Below are positions 1 to 12,324 of a stretch of 64,000 bases of DNA, piece after piece. The position numbers were made by a program, and so were the translations under genes. Position 1 is the first letter of the stretch. Each line of letters starts with the position of its first letter. The notes under the pieces were generated by a model, which worked only from the letters and a program-made list of their open reading frames with translations, had not been told where the DNA came from and searched no databases. Source of the DNA: Paralichthys olivaceus (taxonomy: Eukaryota; Chordata; Actinopteri; Pleuronectiformes; Paralichthyidae); contig NC_091107.1 of assembly GCF_024713975.1 (NCBI RefSeq), positions 20,823,501 through 20,887,500 of the forward strand. The letters are read 5' to 3'.

Positions 1-3000
1 CATACACCATACTAGTACCCAACCCCCAAAACCCTGAACAAGCAAAAACTCACAATGGGAGCACACAGCTTTGACATATATATGATATGGGGGAAATACA
101 AATGACATTATCATGTGTCTGAATTATTCTGGGAAGGCACCTGAAACAGATTTTACCCTTTGAATTCTTTTATAGTTTTCAGCACATCCACATTTTATTG
201 GAGATTGGTGACATGTTCTGTGTCCTGTCCCAGATTTCTTATGGAGTAAATGATGACCTCCTTTCTAGTTTGCAGAGGTCTAATTTTAACTGTTTTCAAG
301 GAGTTTTAGCAACCTCTGGCTAAATACATAGCCAAGTCCAGTGTTACTTATCACTGTTCACACATGAATACAGGGAATGTAGAATTAACACCTAAGTCTG
401 AATGTAAAATCTATCCTGTTTCTCCTGGAAGACAAAGTAACAGAGGACTAAAAGCAAACACATGAAGTCTTTATCCATGCAGTTTATTAATGCCAATCCA
501 AAGGGATCCGTTGCAATTAACAGACGTGAGAAGAACATATGGGAACCAATCCCACAGATTTGTTCATAGGGTATACTGCCAAAAGGGTCTAAATCTCCTC
601 CATTTTGGAAGGGGGCTTCTGTGGCTTAGAGTGGCTTGTAGAATTCCATGATTGACAGCACATCAGTCTGAAGAATTTATAGCTTTCATGCTTTACCCTT
701 TCAATAGGGAAAGTTCTCATTTCCAACAGTTTCTAATTAAGAATTAATCAGCACCAAAGTGGGTGAAGTGTCTGTCCAGGAAAACCCCGAACACGTTAAG
801 TGCACTAATCTATTAAAACGCAATCAACCACATATTGAGCTTAGACCCAAATATAATCAGAACCTGACAACAAGACATCATTTACAAATATTACATTTAT
901 GGATGTGGAGCGTCCGTGAATCCCCTGTGCATTCAAATATCATATCGATGACATCATGGTAAACACTTGGTACAGGTGCTTACTAACTACACTAACGCAG
1001 ATACAAATAATCTCCTCTGCATGCTGATTTCGATGCAATGACGTCATGTTCGATTCTTTTCAGCTGCCTCAAGGGTGACGCCACTGAAGCGGGCAGAGAT
1101 GCAAAAAGGAACTGTCCACCTTTGTATGACGAGATTTCTCGTGCATTTCCAAGTAATAAATCCCTCCGATTTCCAATCGTGGGCCACAAGGTCTGTCACC
1201 ATGTCGCTGCCTCCTGTGGGTTGTGGAGGGTGTCGAATGTTGGGGCTTGACCGGCATGGTGGGGAGGAAAGATGGATGGATGGAGGCGTACCACCCTGCA
1301 TTCAAACAGACCTGTTGCCTCTATAATGCACTCATTAGATTCAGATGTGAATTAACATGACACTGTGACATAAGGAATTTCACAGCCTACAAGTTAGCTC
1401 CTCTCCTTATTGCATTAATATGCCCCTCATGTTCCATTCAGACACAGGCTTGTTTTCGTGCACATCACCCATAACCAATGGTTCTGACAAATATTCAGAC
1501 AATGACATAATTGTTAACAGAATCCCCTTTTCATTTTGAATAATTAGCCATGGTTGTGGAGAAAATCCCAAATCCCAGACCTTATTAAATCCACATTTAC
1601 GTGACAGCACAAAATTTACTCCCCCAATTGAAAGCTAGTATATACTGTACGTCAGGTGCTGGTCGATTTTTCTGTGATTGTCCTAACAATAGAAATACGA
1701 GATAAACCTTAACATGGGCATCACATGAGCAGCTCTAATTATCTCTGGCCATTGTTCAATCTTTGCATTTTCATACTATATTGCAGACAGCTCTATGTTT
1801 TTTCTCAAAACGAATAACAATAAAATGACCTTGGTGAAAAAATAAAGATCATGCATGACTGACATGGTCGCCATAAAGCTTTTGAGCCCTCCCTCCTATC
1901 ACAAGATATCTGATGCCGTAGCCACACAAAGAATTTAATTTGAATGATACTGATTGCAGGATCCAAACATCCAAAGACCTGTTGTTGACAGACAAGCCCA
2001 AACCCACTGCGTAACTTTCTGCTCATCTTCAACGAGAGTAAAGCCACCAGGGGAGGAAGCCACTAAGAACCCCTCCATCACCCTCACAGCCACGTTTGCT
2101 GTCATTACTCAATAATTAATTCTGTCCTAGTGTCTGAGATCACAGTAACAGGTTTTAATGGCGTCATGTGGTAGAGTAAACATGGCAATCTGTTGCTGCA
2201 GTCCGCCAGGGAACGGGAGCAGTGGGGCACATTGGGAAGCTGAGCCAGTGGGGTGTTAGTTCAAACCCCTGCTTCCAATACTGGAAGGATGGCTCGGAGG
2301 AGAGACACAGACGCTGAGCCAAATGTGTTTAGTTAAGTCACTCAAGGGGGGTGGGTCAGGAGGAAATGCCTTGTGACCGTCCTCCCTCCTTCTTACTACC
2401 CTTCCAAATATCCATTCTGCATGTCAATGGACCAACCTGCCGCTTACAGACAGCAAGGACGGTGGTACAAAAATGAGCAATAATGGACAAATGAGCTCGA
2501 GGTGTATGAAACTGCATGTAGTCTAACATGATGGACAAATTCAACAAGTCAGACAAAAAGAGTTCGAGGCTTACCCATTCTGAGATCTGCTGCTTCTCAA
2601 GTCCTCTGTCAGATCGCCATCAATGCCGGGACACAATCTCTAAAGGGGATCTTAACATTAGCCTAGGCATAGGTGCAATGGTAGTGTTGAGGAATGCGGC
2701 CAGTCGACCTTTTTCACCGAGGTTTAATTCATCAGTGGGTGCAGAAAAAGAGATTTCACCGCAGCATCCGAGCCATGCCTGCAGCTGGCCAGAGCCTCAA
2801 TTGTCTGAGAAAATGCTAATGCAGGCTCTCAGTGTTTTCAGTGAAAGACGGCACGCATTGTTCAAGCCTGCATCGGTTTGAAGGGGGGGGTCTTCCCTGC
2901 CGCATCACCCTTTTCACTGCTCTCATCCATATTCATCGAGTGGCCTGTCCGTCTGCAGCAGCACGCAGGACTGACACGTCGCTCGGCCAATGGGTGGCCT

Positions 3001-6000
3001 CCTCCCTCCAGCACGTCATGTCCCCACCTCCCGATGCCGGTCCCAAAAAAATTGAATTTTCTCCTCTACTCCGCCTCTTTTGACGCAGCACTATAAAGTA
3101 TGGCAGTCCATTCACTCGCTTTTTTTAGTGGAAAGTGACAAAGGTAAAGTGGCTGAGTGAGCGGGCTTCAGCGTTGAATGGGGAAGCATGTAGAGTGACC
3201 TTCAACAGTGGCTGAAGAGGTGTATGGATAACATAAGCAGATGATGAAGGAGGTGGAGGAGGAGTGATCTGAGACAGCGTGCCTTACGCCACCCACCCTC
3301 CTTTCCTCTTTTCCCCCACCCCCAATCCCTTAGACGGCCATGTTTGAGAGGGCGGAGGGGCTCATCAACCATTGCAAATGGCAGTGCCGCAGAATGGTGG
3401 AGGGGGGGTGATGAAGCCAATCACTACGCCTATAAATCTTACGCCGAGAGGTATCTTAAGTGTGTAAAAACTGCAATGTGCATGTGTGTTACTGTCTGTG
3501 CATGGACACGGTGGTGGGGGTTCAAATTCATCAAACAGTGCCTTCCAGGGAACCTGTAAAAAAGGAACTCCTTTTTTTTCCTGGCTGCTTACTGCTTTCA
3601 TCCACAAATCAAACCCTAACACTGTGGCCCATTTTGTTTAGTAGCGAATGCCTTCCAGAAAATTCTACCGGTCTCATTCACTGAGAGATGCTCTGGAATA
3701 TAGACACAGCCTCCCTGTAGACTCCACTCCCTCTCGCGGTCTATCCATCTCTCCTTTTCTCTCCATTCTTCTCATTCTCTCTTTCACTGCCACCTGGCAA
3801 ATTCACAGTCCGCTCACGTCACATCACTCTGCAAGGGCACCTGTGTCCTTCCCACCAAAAATTAAAAAAATAAAATACAGCTCACATTCCTGTGCCAACC
3901 TTTCCATTAGCTACATTACGAGATCATACCTAATCCCTCAGCTACACAACCTTTTGGAAGGTGCATGCTTGCCAGCAACATGGGCTCAGAGTATGGGTAA
4001 TTAGACAGAGAAATGAATGAAAGATGCTCACTCTTAGGCGAGAGGGGCAATGCTGATAAAAGAAGAGTAATTTCCCTCAATCAGTGTCCACAGCTCTTAA
4101 TGCATAATGAGGGGCTCAGCTCTGAAAGAGCATGCACTTTCTTCTCTTTGTTGTTACTGCCAGTCATGTTAATGATCAGTTCCGTAGGAATAACGTGATC
4201 AATATCAGTTGTAGTCAAGGGGTTGGTGATTACAGGGACAGCTAAGGATTATCAGGCTGTCTACCACTGCTAGCAGACAGGCTGTGGGTCTGCACTGTTA
4301 CATATAATAAATAAGGATCACATGAAATAGGAGGTGATGCTAACACACATTACATAAAGCCCTGGATGACGAGATATTTATGAAACATCTGTTTTGTGTA
4401 GGCGTCATTACGAATGATCTTAATGTGCATTTCATGTGAATATTAACATGGCGTCTATGTTCCTGAGCTCAGTCTATGGGCCAGAGAGTCACCCTTTTAG
4501 ATACTTATCATGTGAGCAGTGGATTGGCTGCTATTTCACTCCATAAATCTAATCTTGGTGAGCTACTGCATATGATAACACTTTCGAGAGAATTCTAAGC
4601 TAATTTGTACAATTGAAATGTCAATAATGCCTTAAATATGTTTAAAGAGCAATGTAAAGCTCCAAGACTATCATCACATGATGCGTGTAACAATGTGTGT
4701 AACCTATCAGGTCTAGCGATGTACATGTGAAAATCACACATTTTTTACACAATACTAAAACATATATAACCTGTGCTTTTCAAACAGGTTTAGCAAGCAC
4801 CAGTTACCATGGACATGGAAGTGTGTCACTATCAGATTTTAAAGGGAAATAAGGCAGCAGTTTTATTCATTTTTGACACCGTCAGGTCAGAATTACAAAT
4901 AATAAACTGAGGCCTTACCAAACTAATTATGCCGTTGATGTCCAGTTCAATCAATTCCTGACATTTCCTGACACATATTCAAGACGAGTGTGGTGACAAA
5001 ACGTGTATTATATATTATATACTGCACCTCATTATTATTTTCAACATGAATATGCCTGAATATAAAAAAATAAGCCTCTTGGAAGTTAGCTATTAGTTGA
5101 CATATTTATTTTTCATTGGGACAATGAACCTCCTGATTATAAAAGCCTTGCAGTCAGTGATGCAGCGATGTCTTCAAAGAAGATGGAATCAGGCTGATAA
5201 AATGATGTGTGATAACATTATAGAAATGACAGCAATAAAAAGTGGAAACTGTCTGTGTGAATCACGAGTTTTTTGTATTTTCTGTTACGATTTTCCAAAT
5301 GCAATTTCACACTATCTAGCCATTCATATCACCCTGATATTGGATGGGAAGAACACCATGTGACTTTTCTGTACAGTGCTTTTTGGAGCACTAACGGTAG
5401 ACATATGGAGGCTGGATCTGCTCTAAAATACTGTCTGCTGGCACAAGGGTCTTTATGTGTCCTGCTGAAATAACAATTCTGAGGTGCAGTGAGGTGTGGC
5501 AAAGATGCACTTGTCCTTTTCGAAACAGGATATAATGGTGCTGTCACAGAATGGCAGCGTGTGGGTGGGTGGGAGACACAGAGACAAATTTCTGCAACAT
5601 ATGGTGAGAAACTGGCTTCTCTCTGTGGACGTCTAATTAACATTAAGTTGTTAAATAAGTGGTCCCTGTGAGCTGTGCACGCCATAACAGTCACAAGCTG
5701 AAATAAGACTTAACAGTACTGGCATATTGAATCGGCCGTCATCCTCACCGACATCTTACCGATGACTAATAAAGCAAGTGTGCACACACCTCATTGTTTC
5801 TCTATTTGCCACCATCATTTCTCCTCCACAAAATGAAACCAGAGGCAATTTGCTAAAATGGTGCTGCAGTGTTTCTGTAGTTCCCTCCTTCCACACCCAC
5901 CAAGTAGTTCTCAACATTCCCTGATATTCTGTTTAATTTTCTAATCTGTTAATAGCATTTAATTTAAATTTTTCATGTGGGGAGGGATGAAACCAACTGC

Positions 6001-7134
6001 TCCCCCCCATAAAAAAATCTTAATTTGACACCAGATACACTGCCCAGCTCTGCATGTGGAGCTCCAACATGTTTTTAATAAGCATTCTAGCATTTCAGAA
6101 TCCAAATTTTGTCTTTTGCATTTTGCTACAGTGGAGGCTTTCTAAAAGCTGGTAAGTCAAACATCAGTACGGGGGTAACAAAAATACAAAACAGATGCAG
6201 AGATTTGGATCATCCCACAACCTATAAATAACCTGTGTTTGATAGGGATCTAGGCTGCAAGTGCTGTGGCGTGTGTACCCTGCTAGTTGTTCAGGGTTGA
6301 ATGAGTTTCACCTGTTGGTTTTCTTCCTCAAACTGTACTTCAAATGCACATTTAGCTCCTGACATTGTTCATTTACCAGCTCTAAATCAGCATTTTTTCA
6401 ACCCTGAAGCAGAAGGAATATCCCTCTAAAGTCTCCCGGATAACTCATAATAAATCTACTAAAATCCCTGATACATCTCATCTCAAATGACCACATGAGC
6501 CCCTGCTGTTACTTGTCATTGTTCACAAATCAACACTGAGGCCAATTCTCTTTTAGATTGAAGAGCAACTGTCCTCTGGGCTATTAATGTATCATAAAGC
6601 CAAGGTTCATATTTCAGTGGGAGATGTATTTGTTCGGGGAGCGGATCCCGCTCTCAAGGATCCAGGAGTCAAAGAGGAGCAGGGCAAGATGTTTGACTTG
6701 ACTTCTAGTGTGGCCTCTGCACAAGACAGTATCAGGGGATCCCTGTGTGTATGAGGACAACCACAGTACTGATAAACTGAGGGTGAGTATAAACACCTCT
6801 CGTTTATAAAAAAGAAAGCCTCTATATACAAATCAGACTGAATCAAAGTCTTCCCAGCAGAGCTCCAGATGTGCAGCAGGAGGTGATCAGGTTCATGTAG
6901 AAGGCTGACCTGAGCTGAGGAGTTCACATAGGCTCAGTCGGGCTGTCTGCTCACCCTGCTGGGGGTTGTAGCTGAGTATGAAGTCACAAACACAAGTCAG
7001 GGTTTCAAAGTGCACAGGAGCTGCATGATACTGCGGCCCAGGTCTGCTTCTATACGCTGTGAGTGGCTCCTTCGCATGGAGCTGCGTGTAAAGGCTTCCA
7101 CAGCAAAACACTGGCTGCTGTGTGCGTCTCTTAC
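1..7134 (-). other. nova2: nova2 intron 1, 3' part (runs off the window)
   Basis: No exon is recognisable on either strand. The next nova2 exon should encode the start of the first KH domain (a YFLKVLIPS-type segment), and no such frame appears, so the intron must extend past position 1. The stretch is AT-rich and unusually poor in microsatellites. A locally GC-richer island with a TATA-like motif lies at about 2930-3140 (see findings). Short open frames here have no family resemblance. Intron assignment is inferred from the exon at 7135-7306. Confidence 0.7.
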
Positions 7135-7306
7135 CTCCGGTGTTGGTCCGCTTGGTGCAGCCGGCCTCCTCCGCCGGAGTTTCCAGCGGTCGTTTGCGGG
7201 AGTCCGGGTTATCGGGCTCCATGAGGGGTTGCTGGAGGCTGTGGAGGTCGGAGTAAATCCCGTTGTGGTCCACCGCTGCTCCGCCGCCACCGGCCATCAT
7301 CATCAT
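7135..7306 (-). CDS. nova2: nova2 first coding exon (partial gene), KH-type neuronal splicing regulator
   Basis: NOVA proteins are nuclear neuronal RNA-binding proteins with three KH domains that bind YCAY clusters and control alternative splicing; that role is family knowledge. The exon encodes about 57 residues. It opens with four methionines and a glycine-rich stretch, then MEPDNPDSRKRPLETP and a CTKRTNTG motif directly before a GTAAGA donor at 7134. The MEP-DSRKRPLETP start and the CTKR motif fit NOVA2 better than NOVA1, and the neighbours kptn and crx are also near NOVA2 in human. Two starts are possible: ATG at 7306, or the in-frame ATG at 7222 that corresponds to the mammalian NOVA2 start. 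The DSRKRPLE-KRTNTG part carries the N-terminal basic segment (nuclear-localisation-like). KH domains are not in the window. Confidence 0.88.
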
Positions 7307-7760
7307 CTTTCTCCCCTTTTTGGAGCTGGAGATAAATTTGCGCTATTCCCCCCTTTTCTCTCGCACACACACACACGCGCGCGCGCGCACACACACACAC
7401 CCTGATAACGCACAGCGCGGTATGAACGCCAAGTTTTGGGGTCTGCAGACGCAGAGAAAAGGCTCAAAAATGTTGGACACCAGTGGGATCGGGGGGTCTC
7501 CTCTCCCCGCTGCCCCGCTGCTCCTCCAGCGCGTCCCTCACCGAGCTAAATATAAAATCCCATTGAGTGAAATGCGCTCATTTCAAACGCGTCGCTCCAG
7601 CAGCGTGCTTCTTATTGTTGACGCGCAAAATCGACACCGAGCAACAACCCAGCGCGTGAAAATAAAGCTGCACAACGGACCGACAAACCGAGGAGCCCGG
7701 AACAAGTGCAACAGCTTCACGGGGCCGGACGGAGTGAGGGAGCGAGGAGCAGGAGAAACA
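7307..7760 (-). promoter_or_regulatory. nova2: nova2 5' UTR and CpG-rich promoter region
   Basis: The sequence upstream of the nova2 start is rich in CpG compared with the AT-rich flanks, as expected for a vertebrate promoter. It contains an alternating purine-pyrimidine (CA)n(CG)n(CA)n tract at about 7367-7400 and an AT-rich TATA-like patch near 7545-7557. The transcription start cannot be fixed from sequence alone. Confidence 0.55.
7365..7400. repeat. (CA)n(CG)n(CA)n alternating purine-pyrimidine tract
   Basis: CA dinucleotides flank about seven CG dinucleotides without breaking the purine-pyrimidine alternation. It lies about 60-95 bp upstream of the nova2 ATG at 7306, within the likely 5' UTR or core promoter. 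Such tracts can adopt left-handed DNA under supercoiling; that is established for the sequence type, not shown here. Confidence 0.9.
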
Positions 7761-8079
7761 TCTCTCTTTCTTTTCTTTGTGAGTGTTTCTTTGTGAAGTG
7801 CTCAGTGTGATAAGTGCAGCTGTTGTTATTGTTGCCTTTGTAATGCAACACGGAGCCTATGAGAAAGAGAGGACCACAGTGCCACTGACCGGCCAAAACA
7901 CGCGCCCCGCGCTCGAACACACATCCTGGATTCATTTCACCGTCAAAGTACAAATACCTGAACCCTTCTATTGCTCGCCTCAGTGGCTCTGACGCTACTT
8001 TTTGTTGGTTTATTTGTTTGTTGGTGTTTCTTCTCCTGAGTCTCACAACAGAGCAACTCAGGTCAAATGGCTTTAATTC

Positions 8080-8300
8080 AGTTCAGGTCTATTTTATTTG
8101 AGCATCTCAGGGAACTTTACATAGTCAGGTGGAGACCTTATAATATTATTATGGCAAACACTTGGGCTACTGTGCAGAGTAAAAAAAAAAAAAAAAAACT
8201 CTAGAGGCTATGTGGGCGACCATCTGCCTCGACCGGTAGGGGTGAGAGGAGAAAATAAGGGAGAGGAGGAGTGAGTGGAAAAAGGGGAGAGAAGTTCAGA
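8080..8300. repeat. fish-type dispersed repeat fragment
   Basis: The segment has wording I associate with a multi-copy fish repeat: an AATTCAGTTCAGG-type opening, 'gaactttacatagtcaggt', a GGTGGAGACCTTA block, an A tract and the GACCATCTGCCTCGACCGGT block followed by purine-rich sequence. Family and ends cannot be fixed without a repeat library. Confidence 0.45.
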
Positions 8301-8376
8301 AGATATTTTTATTAGCTTTTTTTATTGAAGCTCAGTCGTACTGGGTTTTATAATGCAAACAATAATAGTGATACTT

Positions 8377-8396
8377 GGGGGGGTGGGGGGGGGGCT
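8377..8396 (+). repeat. poly-G run
   Basis: A nearly uninterrupted G tract broken by a single T. It has enough guanines to fold as a G-quadruplex; intergenic. Confidence 0.85.
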
Positions 8397-10135
8397 TTAT
8401 GATTATGTAATAGAGTCTATGAATAGGGTCTGTAAATATCACATTTCTCCTCTCAAGTCTTAAAATCTACTTCATCAAAACTCAGTGACTGTTTTTAATA
8501 GACAGGATTGTCAATTTTATAGTTTAATATCATTGTAAATTTGCTATTTTTGGTCAGACAAAAAAATTAAATATCTTAACATGTTAACCTGGGCTTTCAG
8601 AACACGTGACAGGAATTTATGTAGACATTTGACAGAGGAAATGGAGAACATACAGAATGCATTGCCCATTTAAGGGGTCCAAAAGTAATTGGACACTTGG
8701 CAAATAAGTGTTTCTAGGGAACCCGAGTGTCCTCAGAGTATTTCATGCATTTCCTGCAGGAGTTCACAAGTGACTCCGAGCTCACTGAGACGTCAGAGCT
8801 GTCATTTATATTGAGCAGTAGATGTCTGAGAAGTGAAGAGGTGAAAATAATAATGAGGCTCTTAGAAGAAAACAATGGTTTGCTCACAATGAGGAAAAAC
8901 GCATCCAGTCTCATTCCATCTGACATTTCATCACTCAGCCGGACACTGATCCCCAAAAGAAACCACCGATCTTTGCAGGATGAAGAGGTGGAACAGGCTG
9001 AGTCACCTGATCTGATTGAGCTGCAGTCCACCTGCTGAAGAGAAGACTGAAGACAGAGAGACCCCACAACAAGCAAGAGCACATAGTCACTGACTGCTAA
9101 CGATTTTAAATTAAATATTAACAACATCTGAACTCCTATAATTGGGCACAATGTGTTAAAACTAACCCTAACCCAACAGTTCGTTCTACTTGTAACAACA
9201 GCTTCTAAAACTTAAAAAGGAGTGAAAATGGCTTTGGCTTTGTTTGTGCCATCATCTCTGAGTGGTCAGAGTCAAATTTAAAGACCGTTTGAGGAACTTT
9301 AATACGTCTGTCTTCATTTATTAGTATTTTTAGAGACTTCCACAACCTGCAGAGAGAGCTGAATGTGACCTAGAGCTTTTCAACCACTTAGAGGACTGAG
9401 GAGAAGACACAGCCAAAACAGAGCGAGGCTGCTGAAAGACGAGCAACTCAAGAACGAGGGGCTCATCAGCTGTTCCCGCAACATTTGAAGGTGCATTGAA
9501 ACGATGCATTGACACAGCTGCCTCTCATCATCACCACGTAGTGAGCCTTTGACGGGAGGCTAATTTTATCTTTTTTTATTATCACTTACCAATGTGAGCA
9601 TGTTCTGACTTTGATTTGCTGAAGTTATGAGTTCATTTTGAGTTTCCAAACTAACTACAATTAGCACACTGATCACTGTTAAGTGCAGTCACAGTGTGAA
9701 TCCTAAAAAGCATTTCTTTGAATAGAAATGTCACAATGTTTTCAGAGAATGTGAGCTGAATAAGGTTTCTTCATGTTTTCCTACTCTTTAGATCCAAGTC
9801 CCATCATCAGCTGACCCAACAAAACTGCCAGCATCAGGACCCTCCTCGTCAAAAAAAAAAAAAAAAAGATTCGTCAGATATGGTGTTTCTGAGAAGAGGA
9901 GACAGGTCTGATCAACTGAAGAGGCAACTGGATGAGGCCAAACCCTCACGTCTATTGGTCAGCACTAAGGCTCATCTGGGAGCTTTTAAAATCAAACATA
10001 TTGAATGTAAGTATTATGCACAGCTTTATCAAGAGACTCCTAAACTACCAGGATACAGTGTCTGAGTGGCTGAGTGTGCTCCTCCCAATCACCTGCATCT
10101 GGAGAAGGCCACAGCCCTGACAGTGGTTGGTTCGT

Positions 10136-10815
10136 ACTGTCAGGGTTCGAGAGGGGGGGTGACGTGAGAAGGGGGACAGGGAACGGACTCGGTAGGGAAA
10201 AGGGAAGGGAAGGACCAAAACGCAGAAACTAAATAAGGTTTAACAAAAAGTGTATTTTATTTAACAGGGGGTAAATGTAACACAAGAAATCTTCAGGAAA
10301 CAAAAGTCGCACTCAAAAAGAGGAGTGGAACACAGAAAGGGCAGGAAACAAACTTACGGGGAAACGTGACGAGAGCTGACGGGACACATGAACAGGACCA
10401 GAATCGAGATGACGGACAGGACCTGACCAGAATTGACGATGACGAACCAACAACCACATGGGGGGAACACCAAGACTTAAATACACACTGGAACTAATGA
10501 GTAACTGGGGACAGGTGGCACAAGACAAACAGGTGAACCTGATGAGGGCAGGAAGTCAACGGATGAAAACACACAGGGAGCAAGGACTACAAAATAAAAC
10601 AGGAAGCACTGAACAAACTTATCAACGAGAACAAAATACAATAACCAAGACAGGGATGAACACAGGAGAGGCACAGGGTGAAACATAGCGAGGGACAAGG
10701 AGGGGAACACAGGAGAGGGACACAGAGAACAACACAGGAGAATCACAGGGTGGAGCACAGAGGAAGGCAGAGGGGAACATGAGAGGAACACTGAAAATAC
10801 ATAACTGTGACAGAA
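10136..10815. mobile_element. purine-rich dispersed element, unclassified
   Basis: A long A/G-rich block made of recurring words such as 'acacaggag', 'gggaacac' and 'gaggaac' is bounded by a CTGTCA at the left (about 10138) and a TGACAG at the right (about 10808), a short inverted pair. It includes the 'gaccaaaacgcagaaact' wording I have seen at edges of multi-copy fish elements. No coding capacity is visible. Class (non-autonomous DNA element or LTR remnant) is uncertain. Confidence 0.35.
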
Positions 10816-11437
10816 TAAACATCATGCAGGATTTCATGAACAGCAGAGAAGCTCCTCTGTTTTTCTATAATCTTCTGTAGACTTGACATTCGACTGCAAC
10901 AGTGACTGTTAGAGGAAAATGCACCTTTTCCTACTCAAACCAGTCTTGTCAGCAGATAGGATAGTTTAAGGGCTGCAAGATATCACTGAAACAGCAGAGG
11001 TGTCAAACATCTGGCTCTTCCTCGCTTGGGTGATCAGTTCCGTGCATTATAAACTGCAGTCTCGTACCTCCTCAGTTCATACCACACCTCTGCCATTCTT
11101 CCATTGACTCCCGACTAACCCAACCCCTTTTTTCACTTGTGAACCTAAGGAACACCTTGAAGGAATTTCTTCAAATTTCGTGCAAATGTTTCAGATTGGA
11201 TTTTAAAATAGAAAATGAAATGACAAGAAGCATAGATGATAAAGATCATATGCAAATGCAAATCCCCTGAATCTTTTTGGGGAAAGTTCAGAGGGGAATG
11301 GTTAGTGGGTTTTGAGGAGTAGCCTGACATGACAACAAATACACAAACCACTCTCCATTTATAGTAGTGCGAAGGATAGGATACTAATGTAAACCTTCTC
11401 TAATTAAAGCTCAGACTTACATTAATGAAGTTAGCAT

Positions 11438-11697
11438 GTGGAGGTGAGGCAGCCGGGAGAGCACCTGCACCACAGAGGATCATTCAGTGCAGCTGAGTGC
11501 TGTTAGATGATTGGTCTCAGGTTTAAAAGGCAGCAGCTGAGCAGCCTCAAGAGGACACACAAGAGGACAGAGACACACAGACGAGGCGAAGCTCATGGAG
11601 AGTCTAAGTTTGAATTTACGCTTACTGTTTGATTTAATAAAGTACGCTGCAAAGCAACAGAACTGTCTCTGGCTGTGTGTGGGAGAGCCCCGTGACA
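11438..11697 (+). mobile_element. possible short LTR-like unit
   Basis: The segment begins TGTGGAGG and ends CCCGTGACA, with a TATA-like GTTTAAAAGG near 11520, an AATAAAG at about 11636 and TGG immediately after the ACA end, as in a tRNA-primed element. Flanking five-base target duplications are not evident, so this is tentative. Confidence 0.25.
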
Positions 11698-12036
11698 TGG
11701 TCAATTGCCACAAAGCATTATTTTTATTTCAGTTTGGATGTGCTGTCTCAGAGCCTGAAGAACAGAGGGTGTTCCAGTGTGGACTGTTCTTTGCATCCTT
11801 ATAAAAATACACATGTGCAGGTGTTAACCAGTTCACTTCTTACAAGGGCAGTATTATATGATTCTAGATGCTTTAAGTAACACGTGTCACTATGCTAAAC
11901 TACAGGTCTCCAGTCTCAGAGTGAAATGACCCAACTTCAACGGCATCTGTTTAGACAGTCTGGAATTAAATACTAAATCAAATATTAGTACACAAGATAA
12001 ATACCAAACAAAAAGGCTATGGATCCAAATGTGTCC

Positions 12037-12324
12037 TTTATTATCAGCAAACTACTGTACACTATCTACAGCGCTGTAATATATCATTACATACATTTAC
12101 AGTGAACTCTATTCATTTGGTTTGATTTGAATTCTTCTTGAATCCACTATGAAACCAATAAGCAGAGTTTCACCATTGTGAAAGGGGTTTGTGATTTCGA
12201 CAAGTGTCTGTCCTCACAGCTGAGTTTAACTTTTCACACACATATGCACAGCTGACAATACAAGGCACATACTTCAGTCTGAACCACTGAGACTATACAC
12301 ATGGAAATAATTGCTGTGTTCTGC
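12037..12324 (-). other. kptn: kptn 3' UTR with candidate poly(A) signal
   Basis: Downstream of the TAA at 12325-12327, the first AATAAA on the minus strand lies at 12037-12042, which would give a 3' UTR of about 0.29 kb. No transcript evidence is available. Confidence 0.5.

Larger units (their letters stand above)
7761..12036. other. intergenic region between nova2 and kptn, repeat-bearing, no gene seen
   Basis: nova2 reads leftward from about 7.7 kb and the kptn 3' end lies near 12.04 kb. Contents are an interspersed repeat (8080-8300), poly-A and poly-G runs (8179-8198, 8377-8396), an A tract at 9850-9867, a purine-rich dispersed element (about 10136-10815) and an LTR-like unit (about 11438-11697). 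Open frames of 60-145 codons here show no recognisable domain. Confidence 0.6.

Noticed and set aside
2528..2881. 117-codon frame in nova2 intron 1
   Set aside because: No family resemblance, no splice context matched to a gene, and composition is like the surrounding intron.
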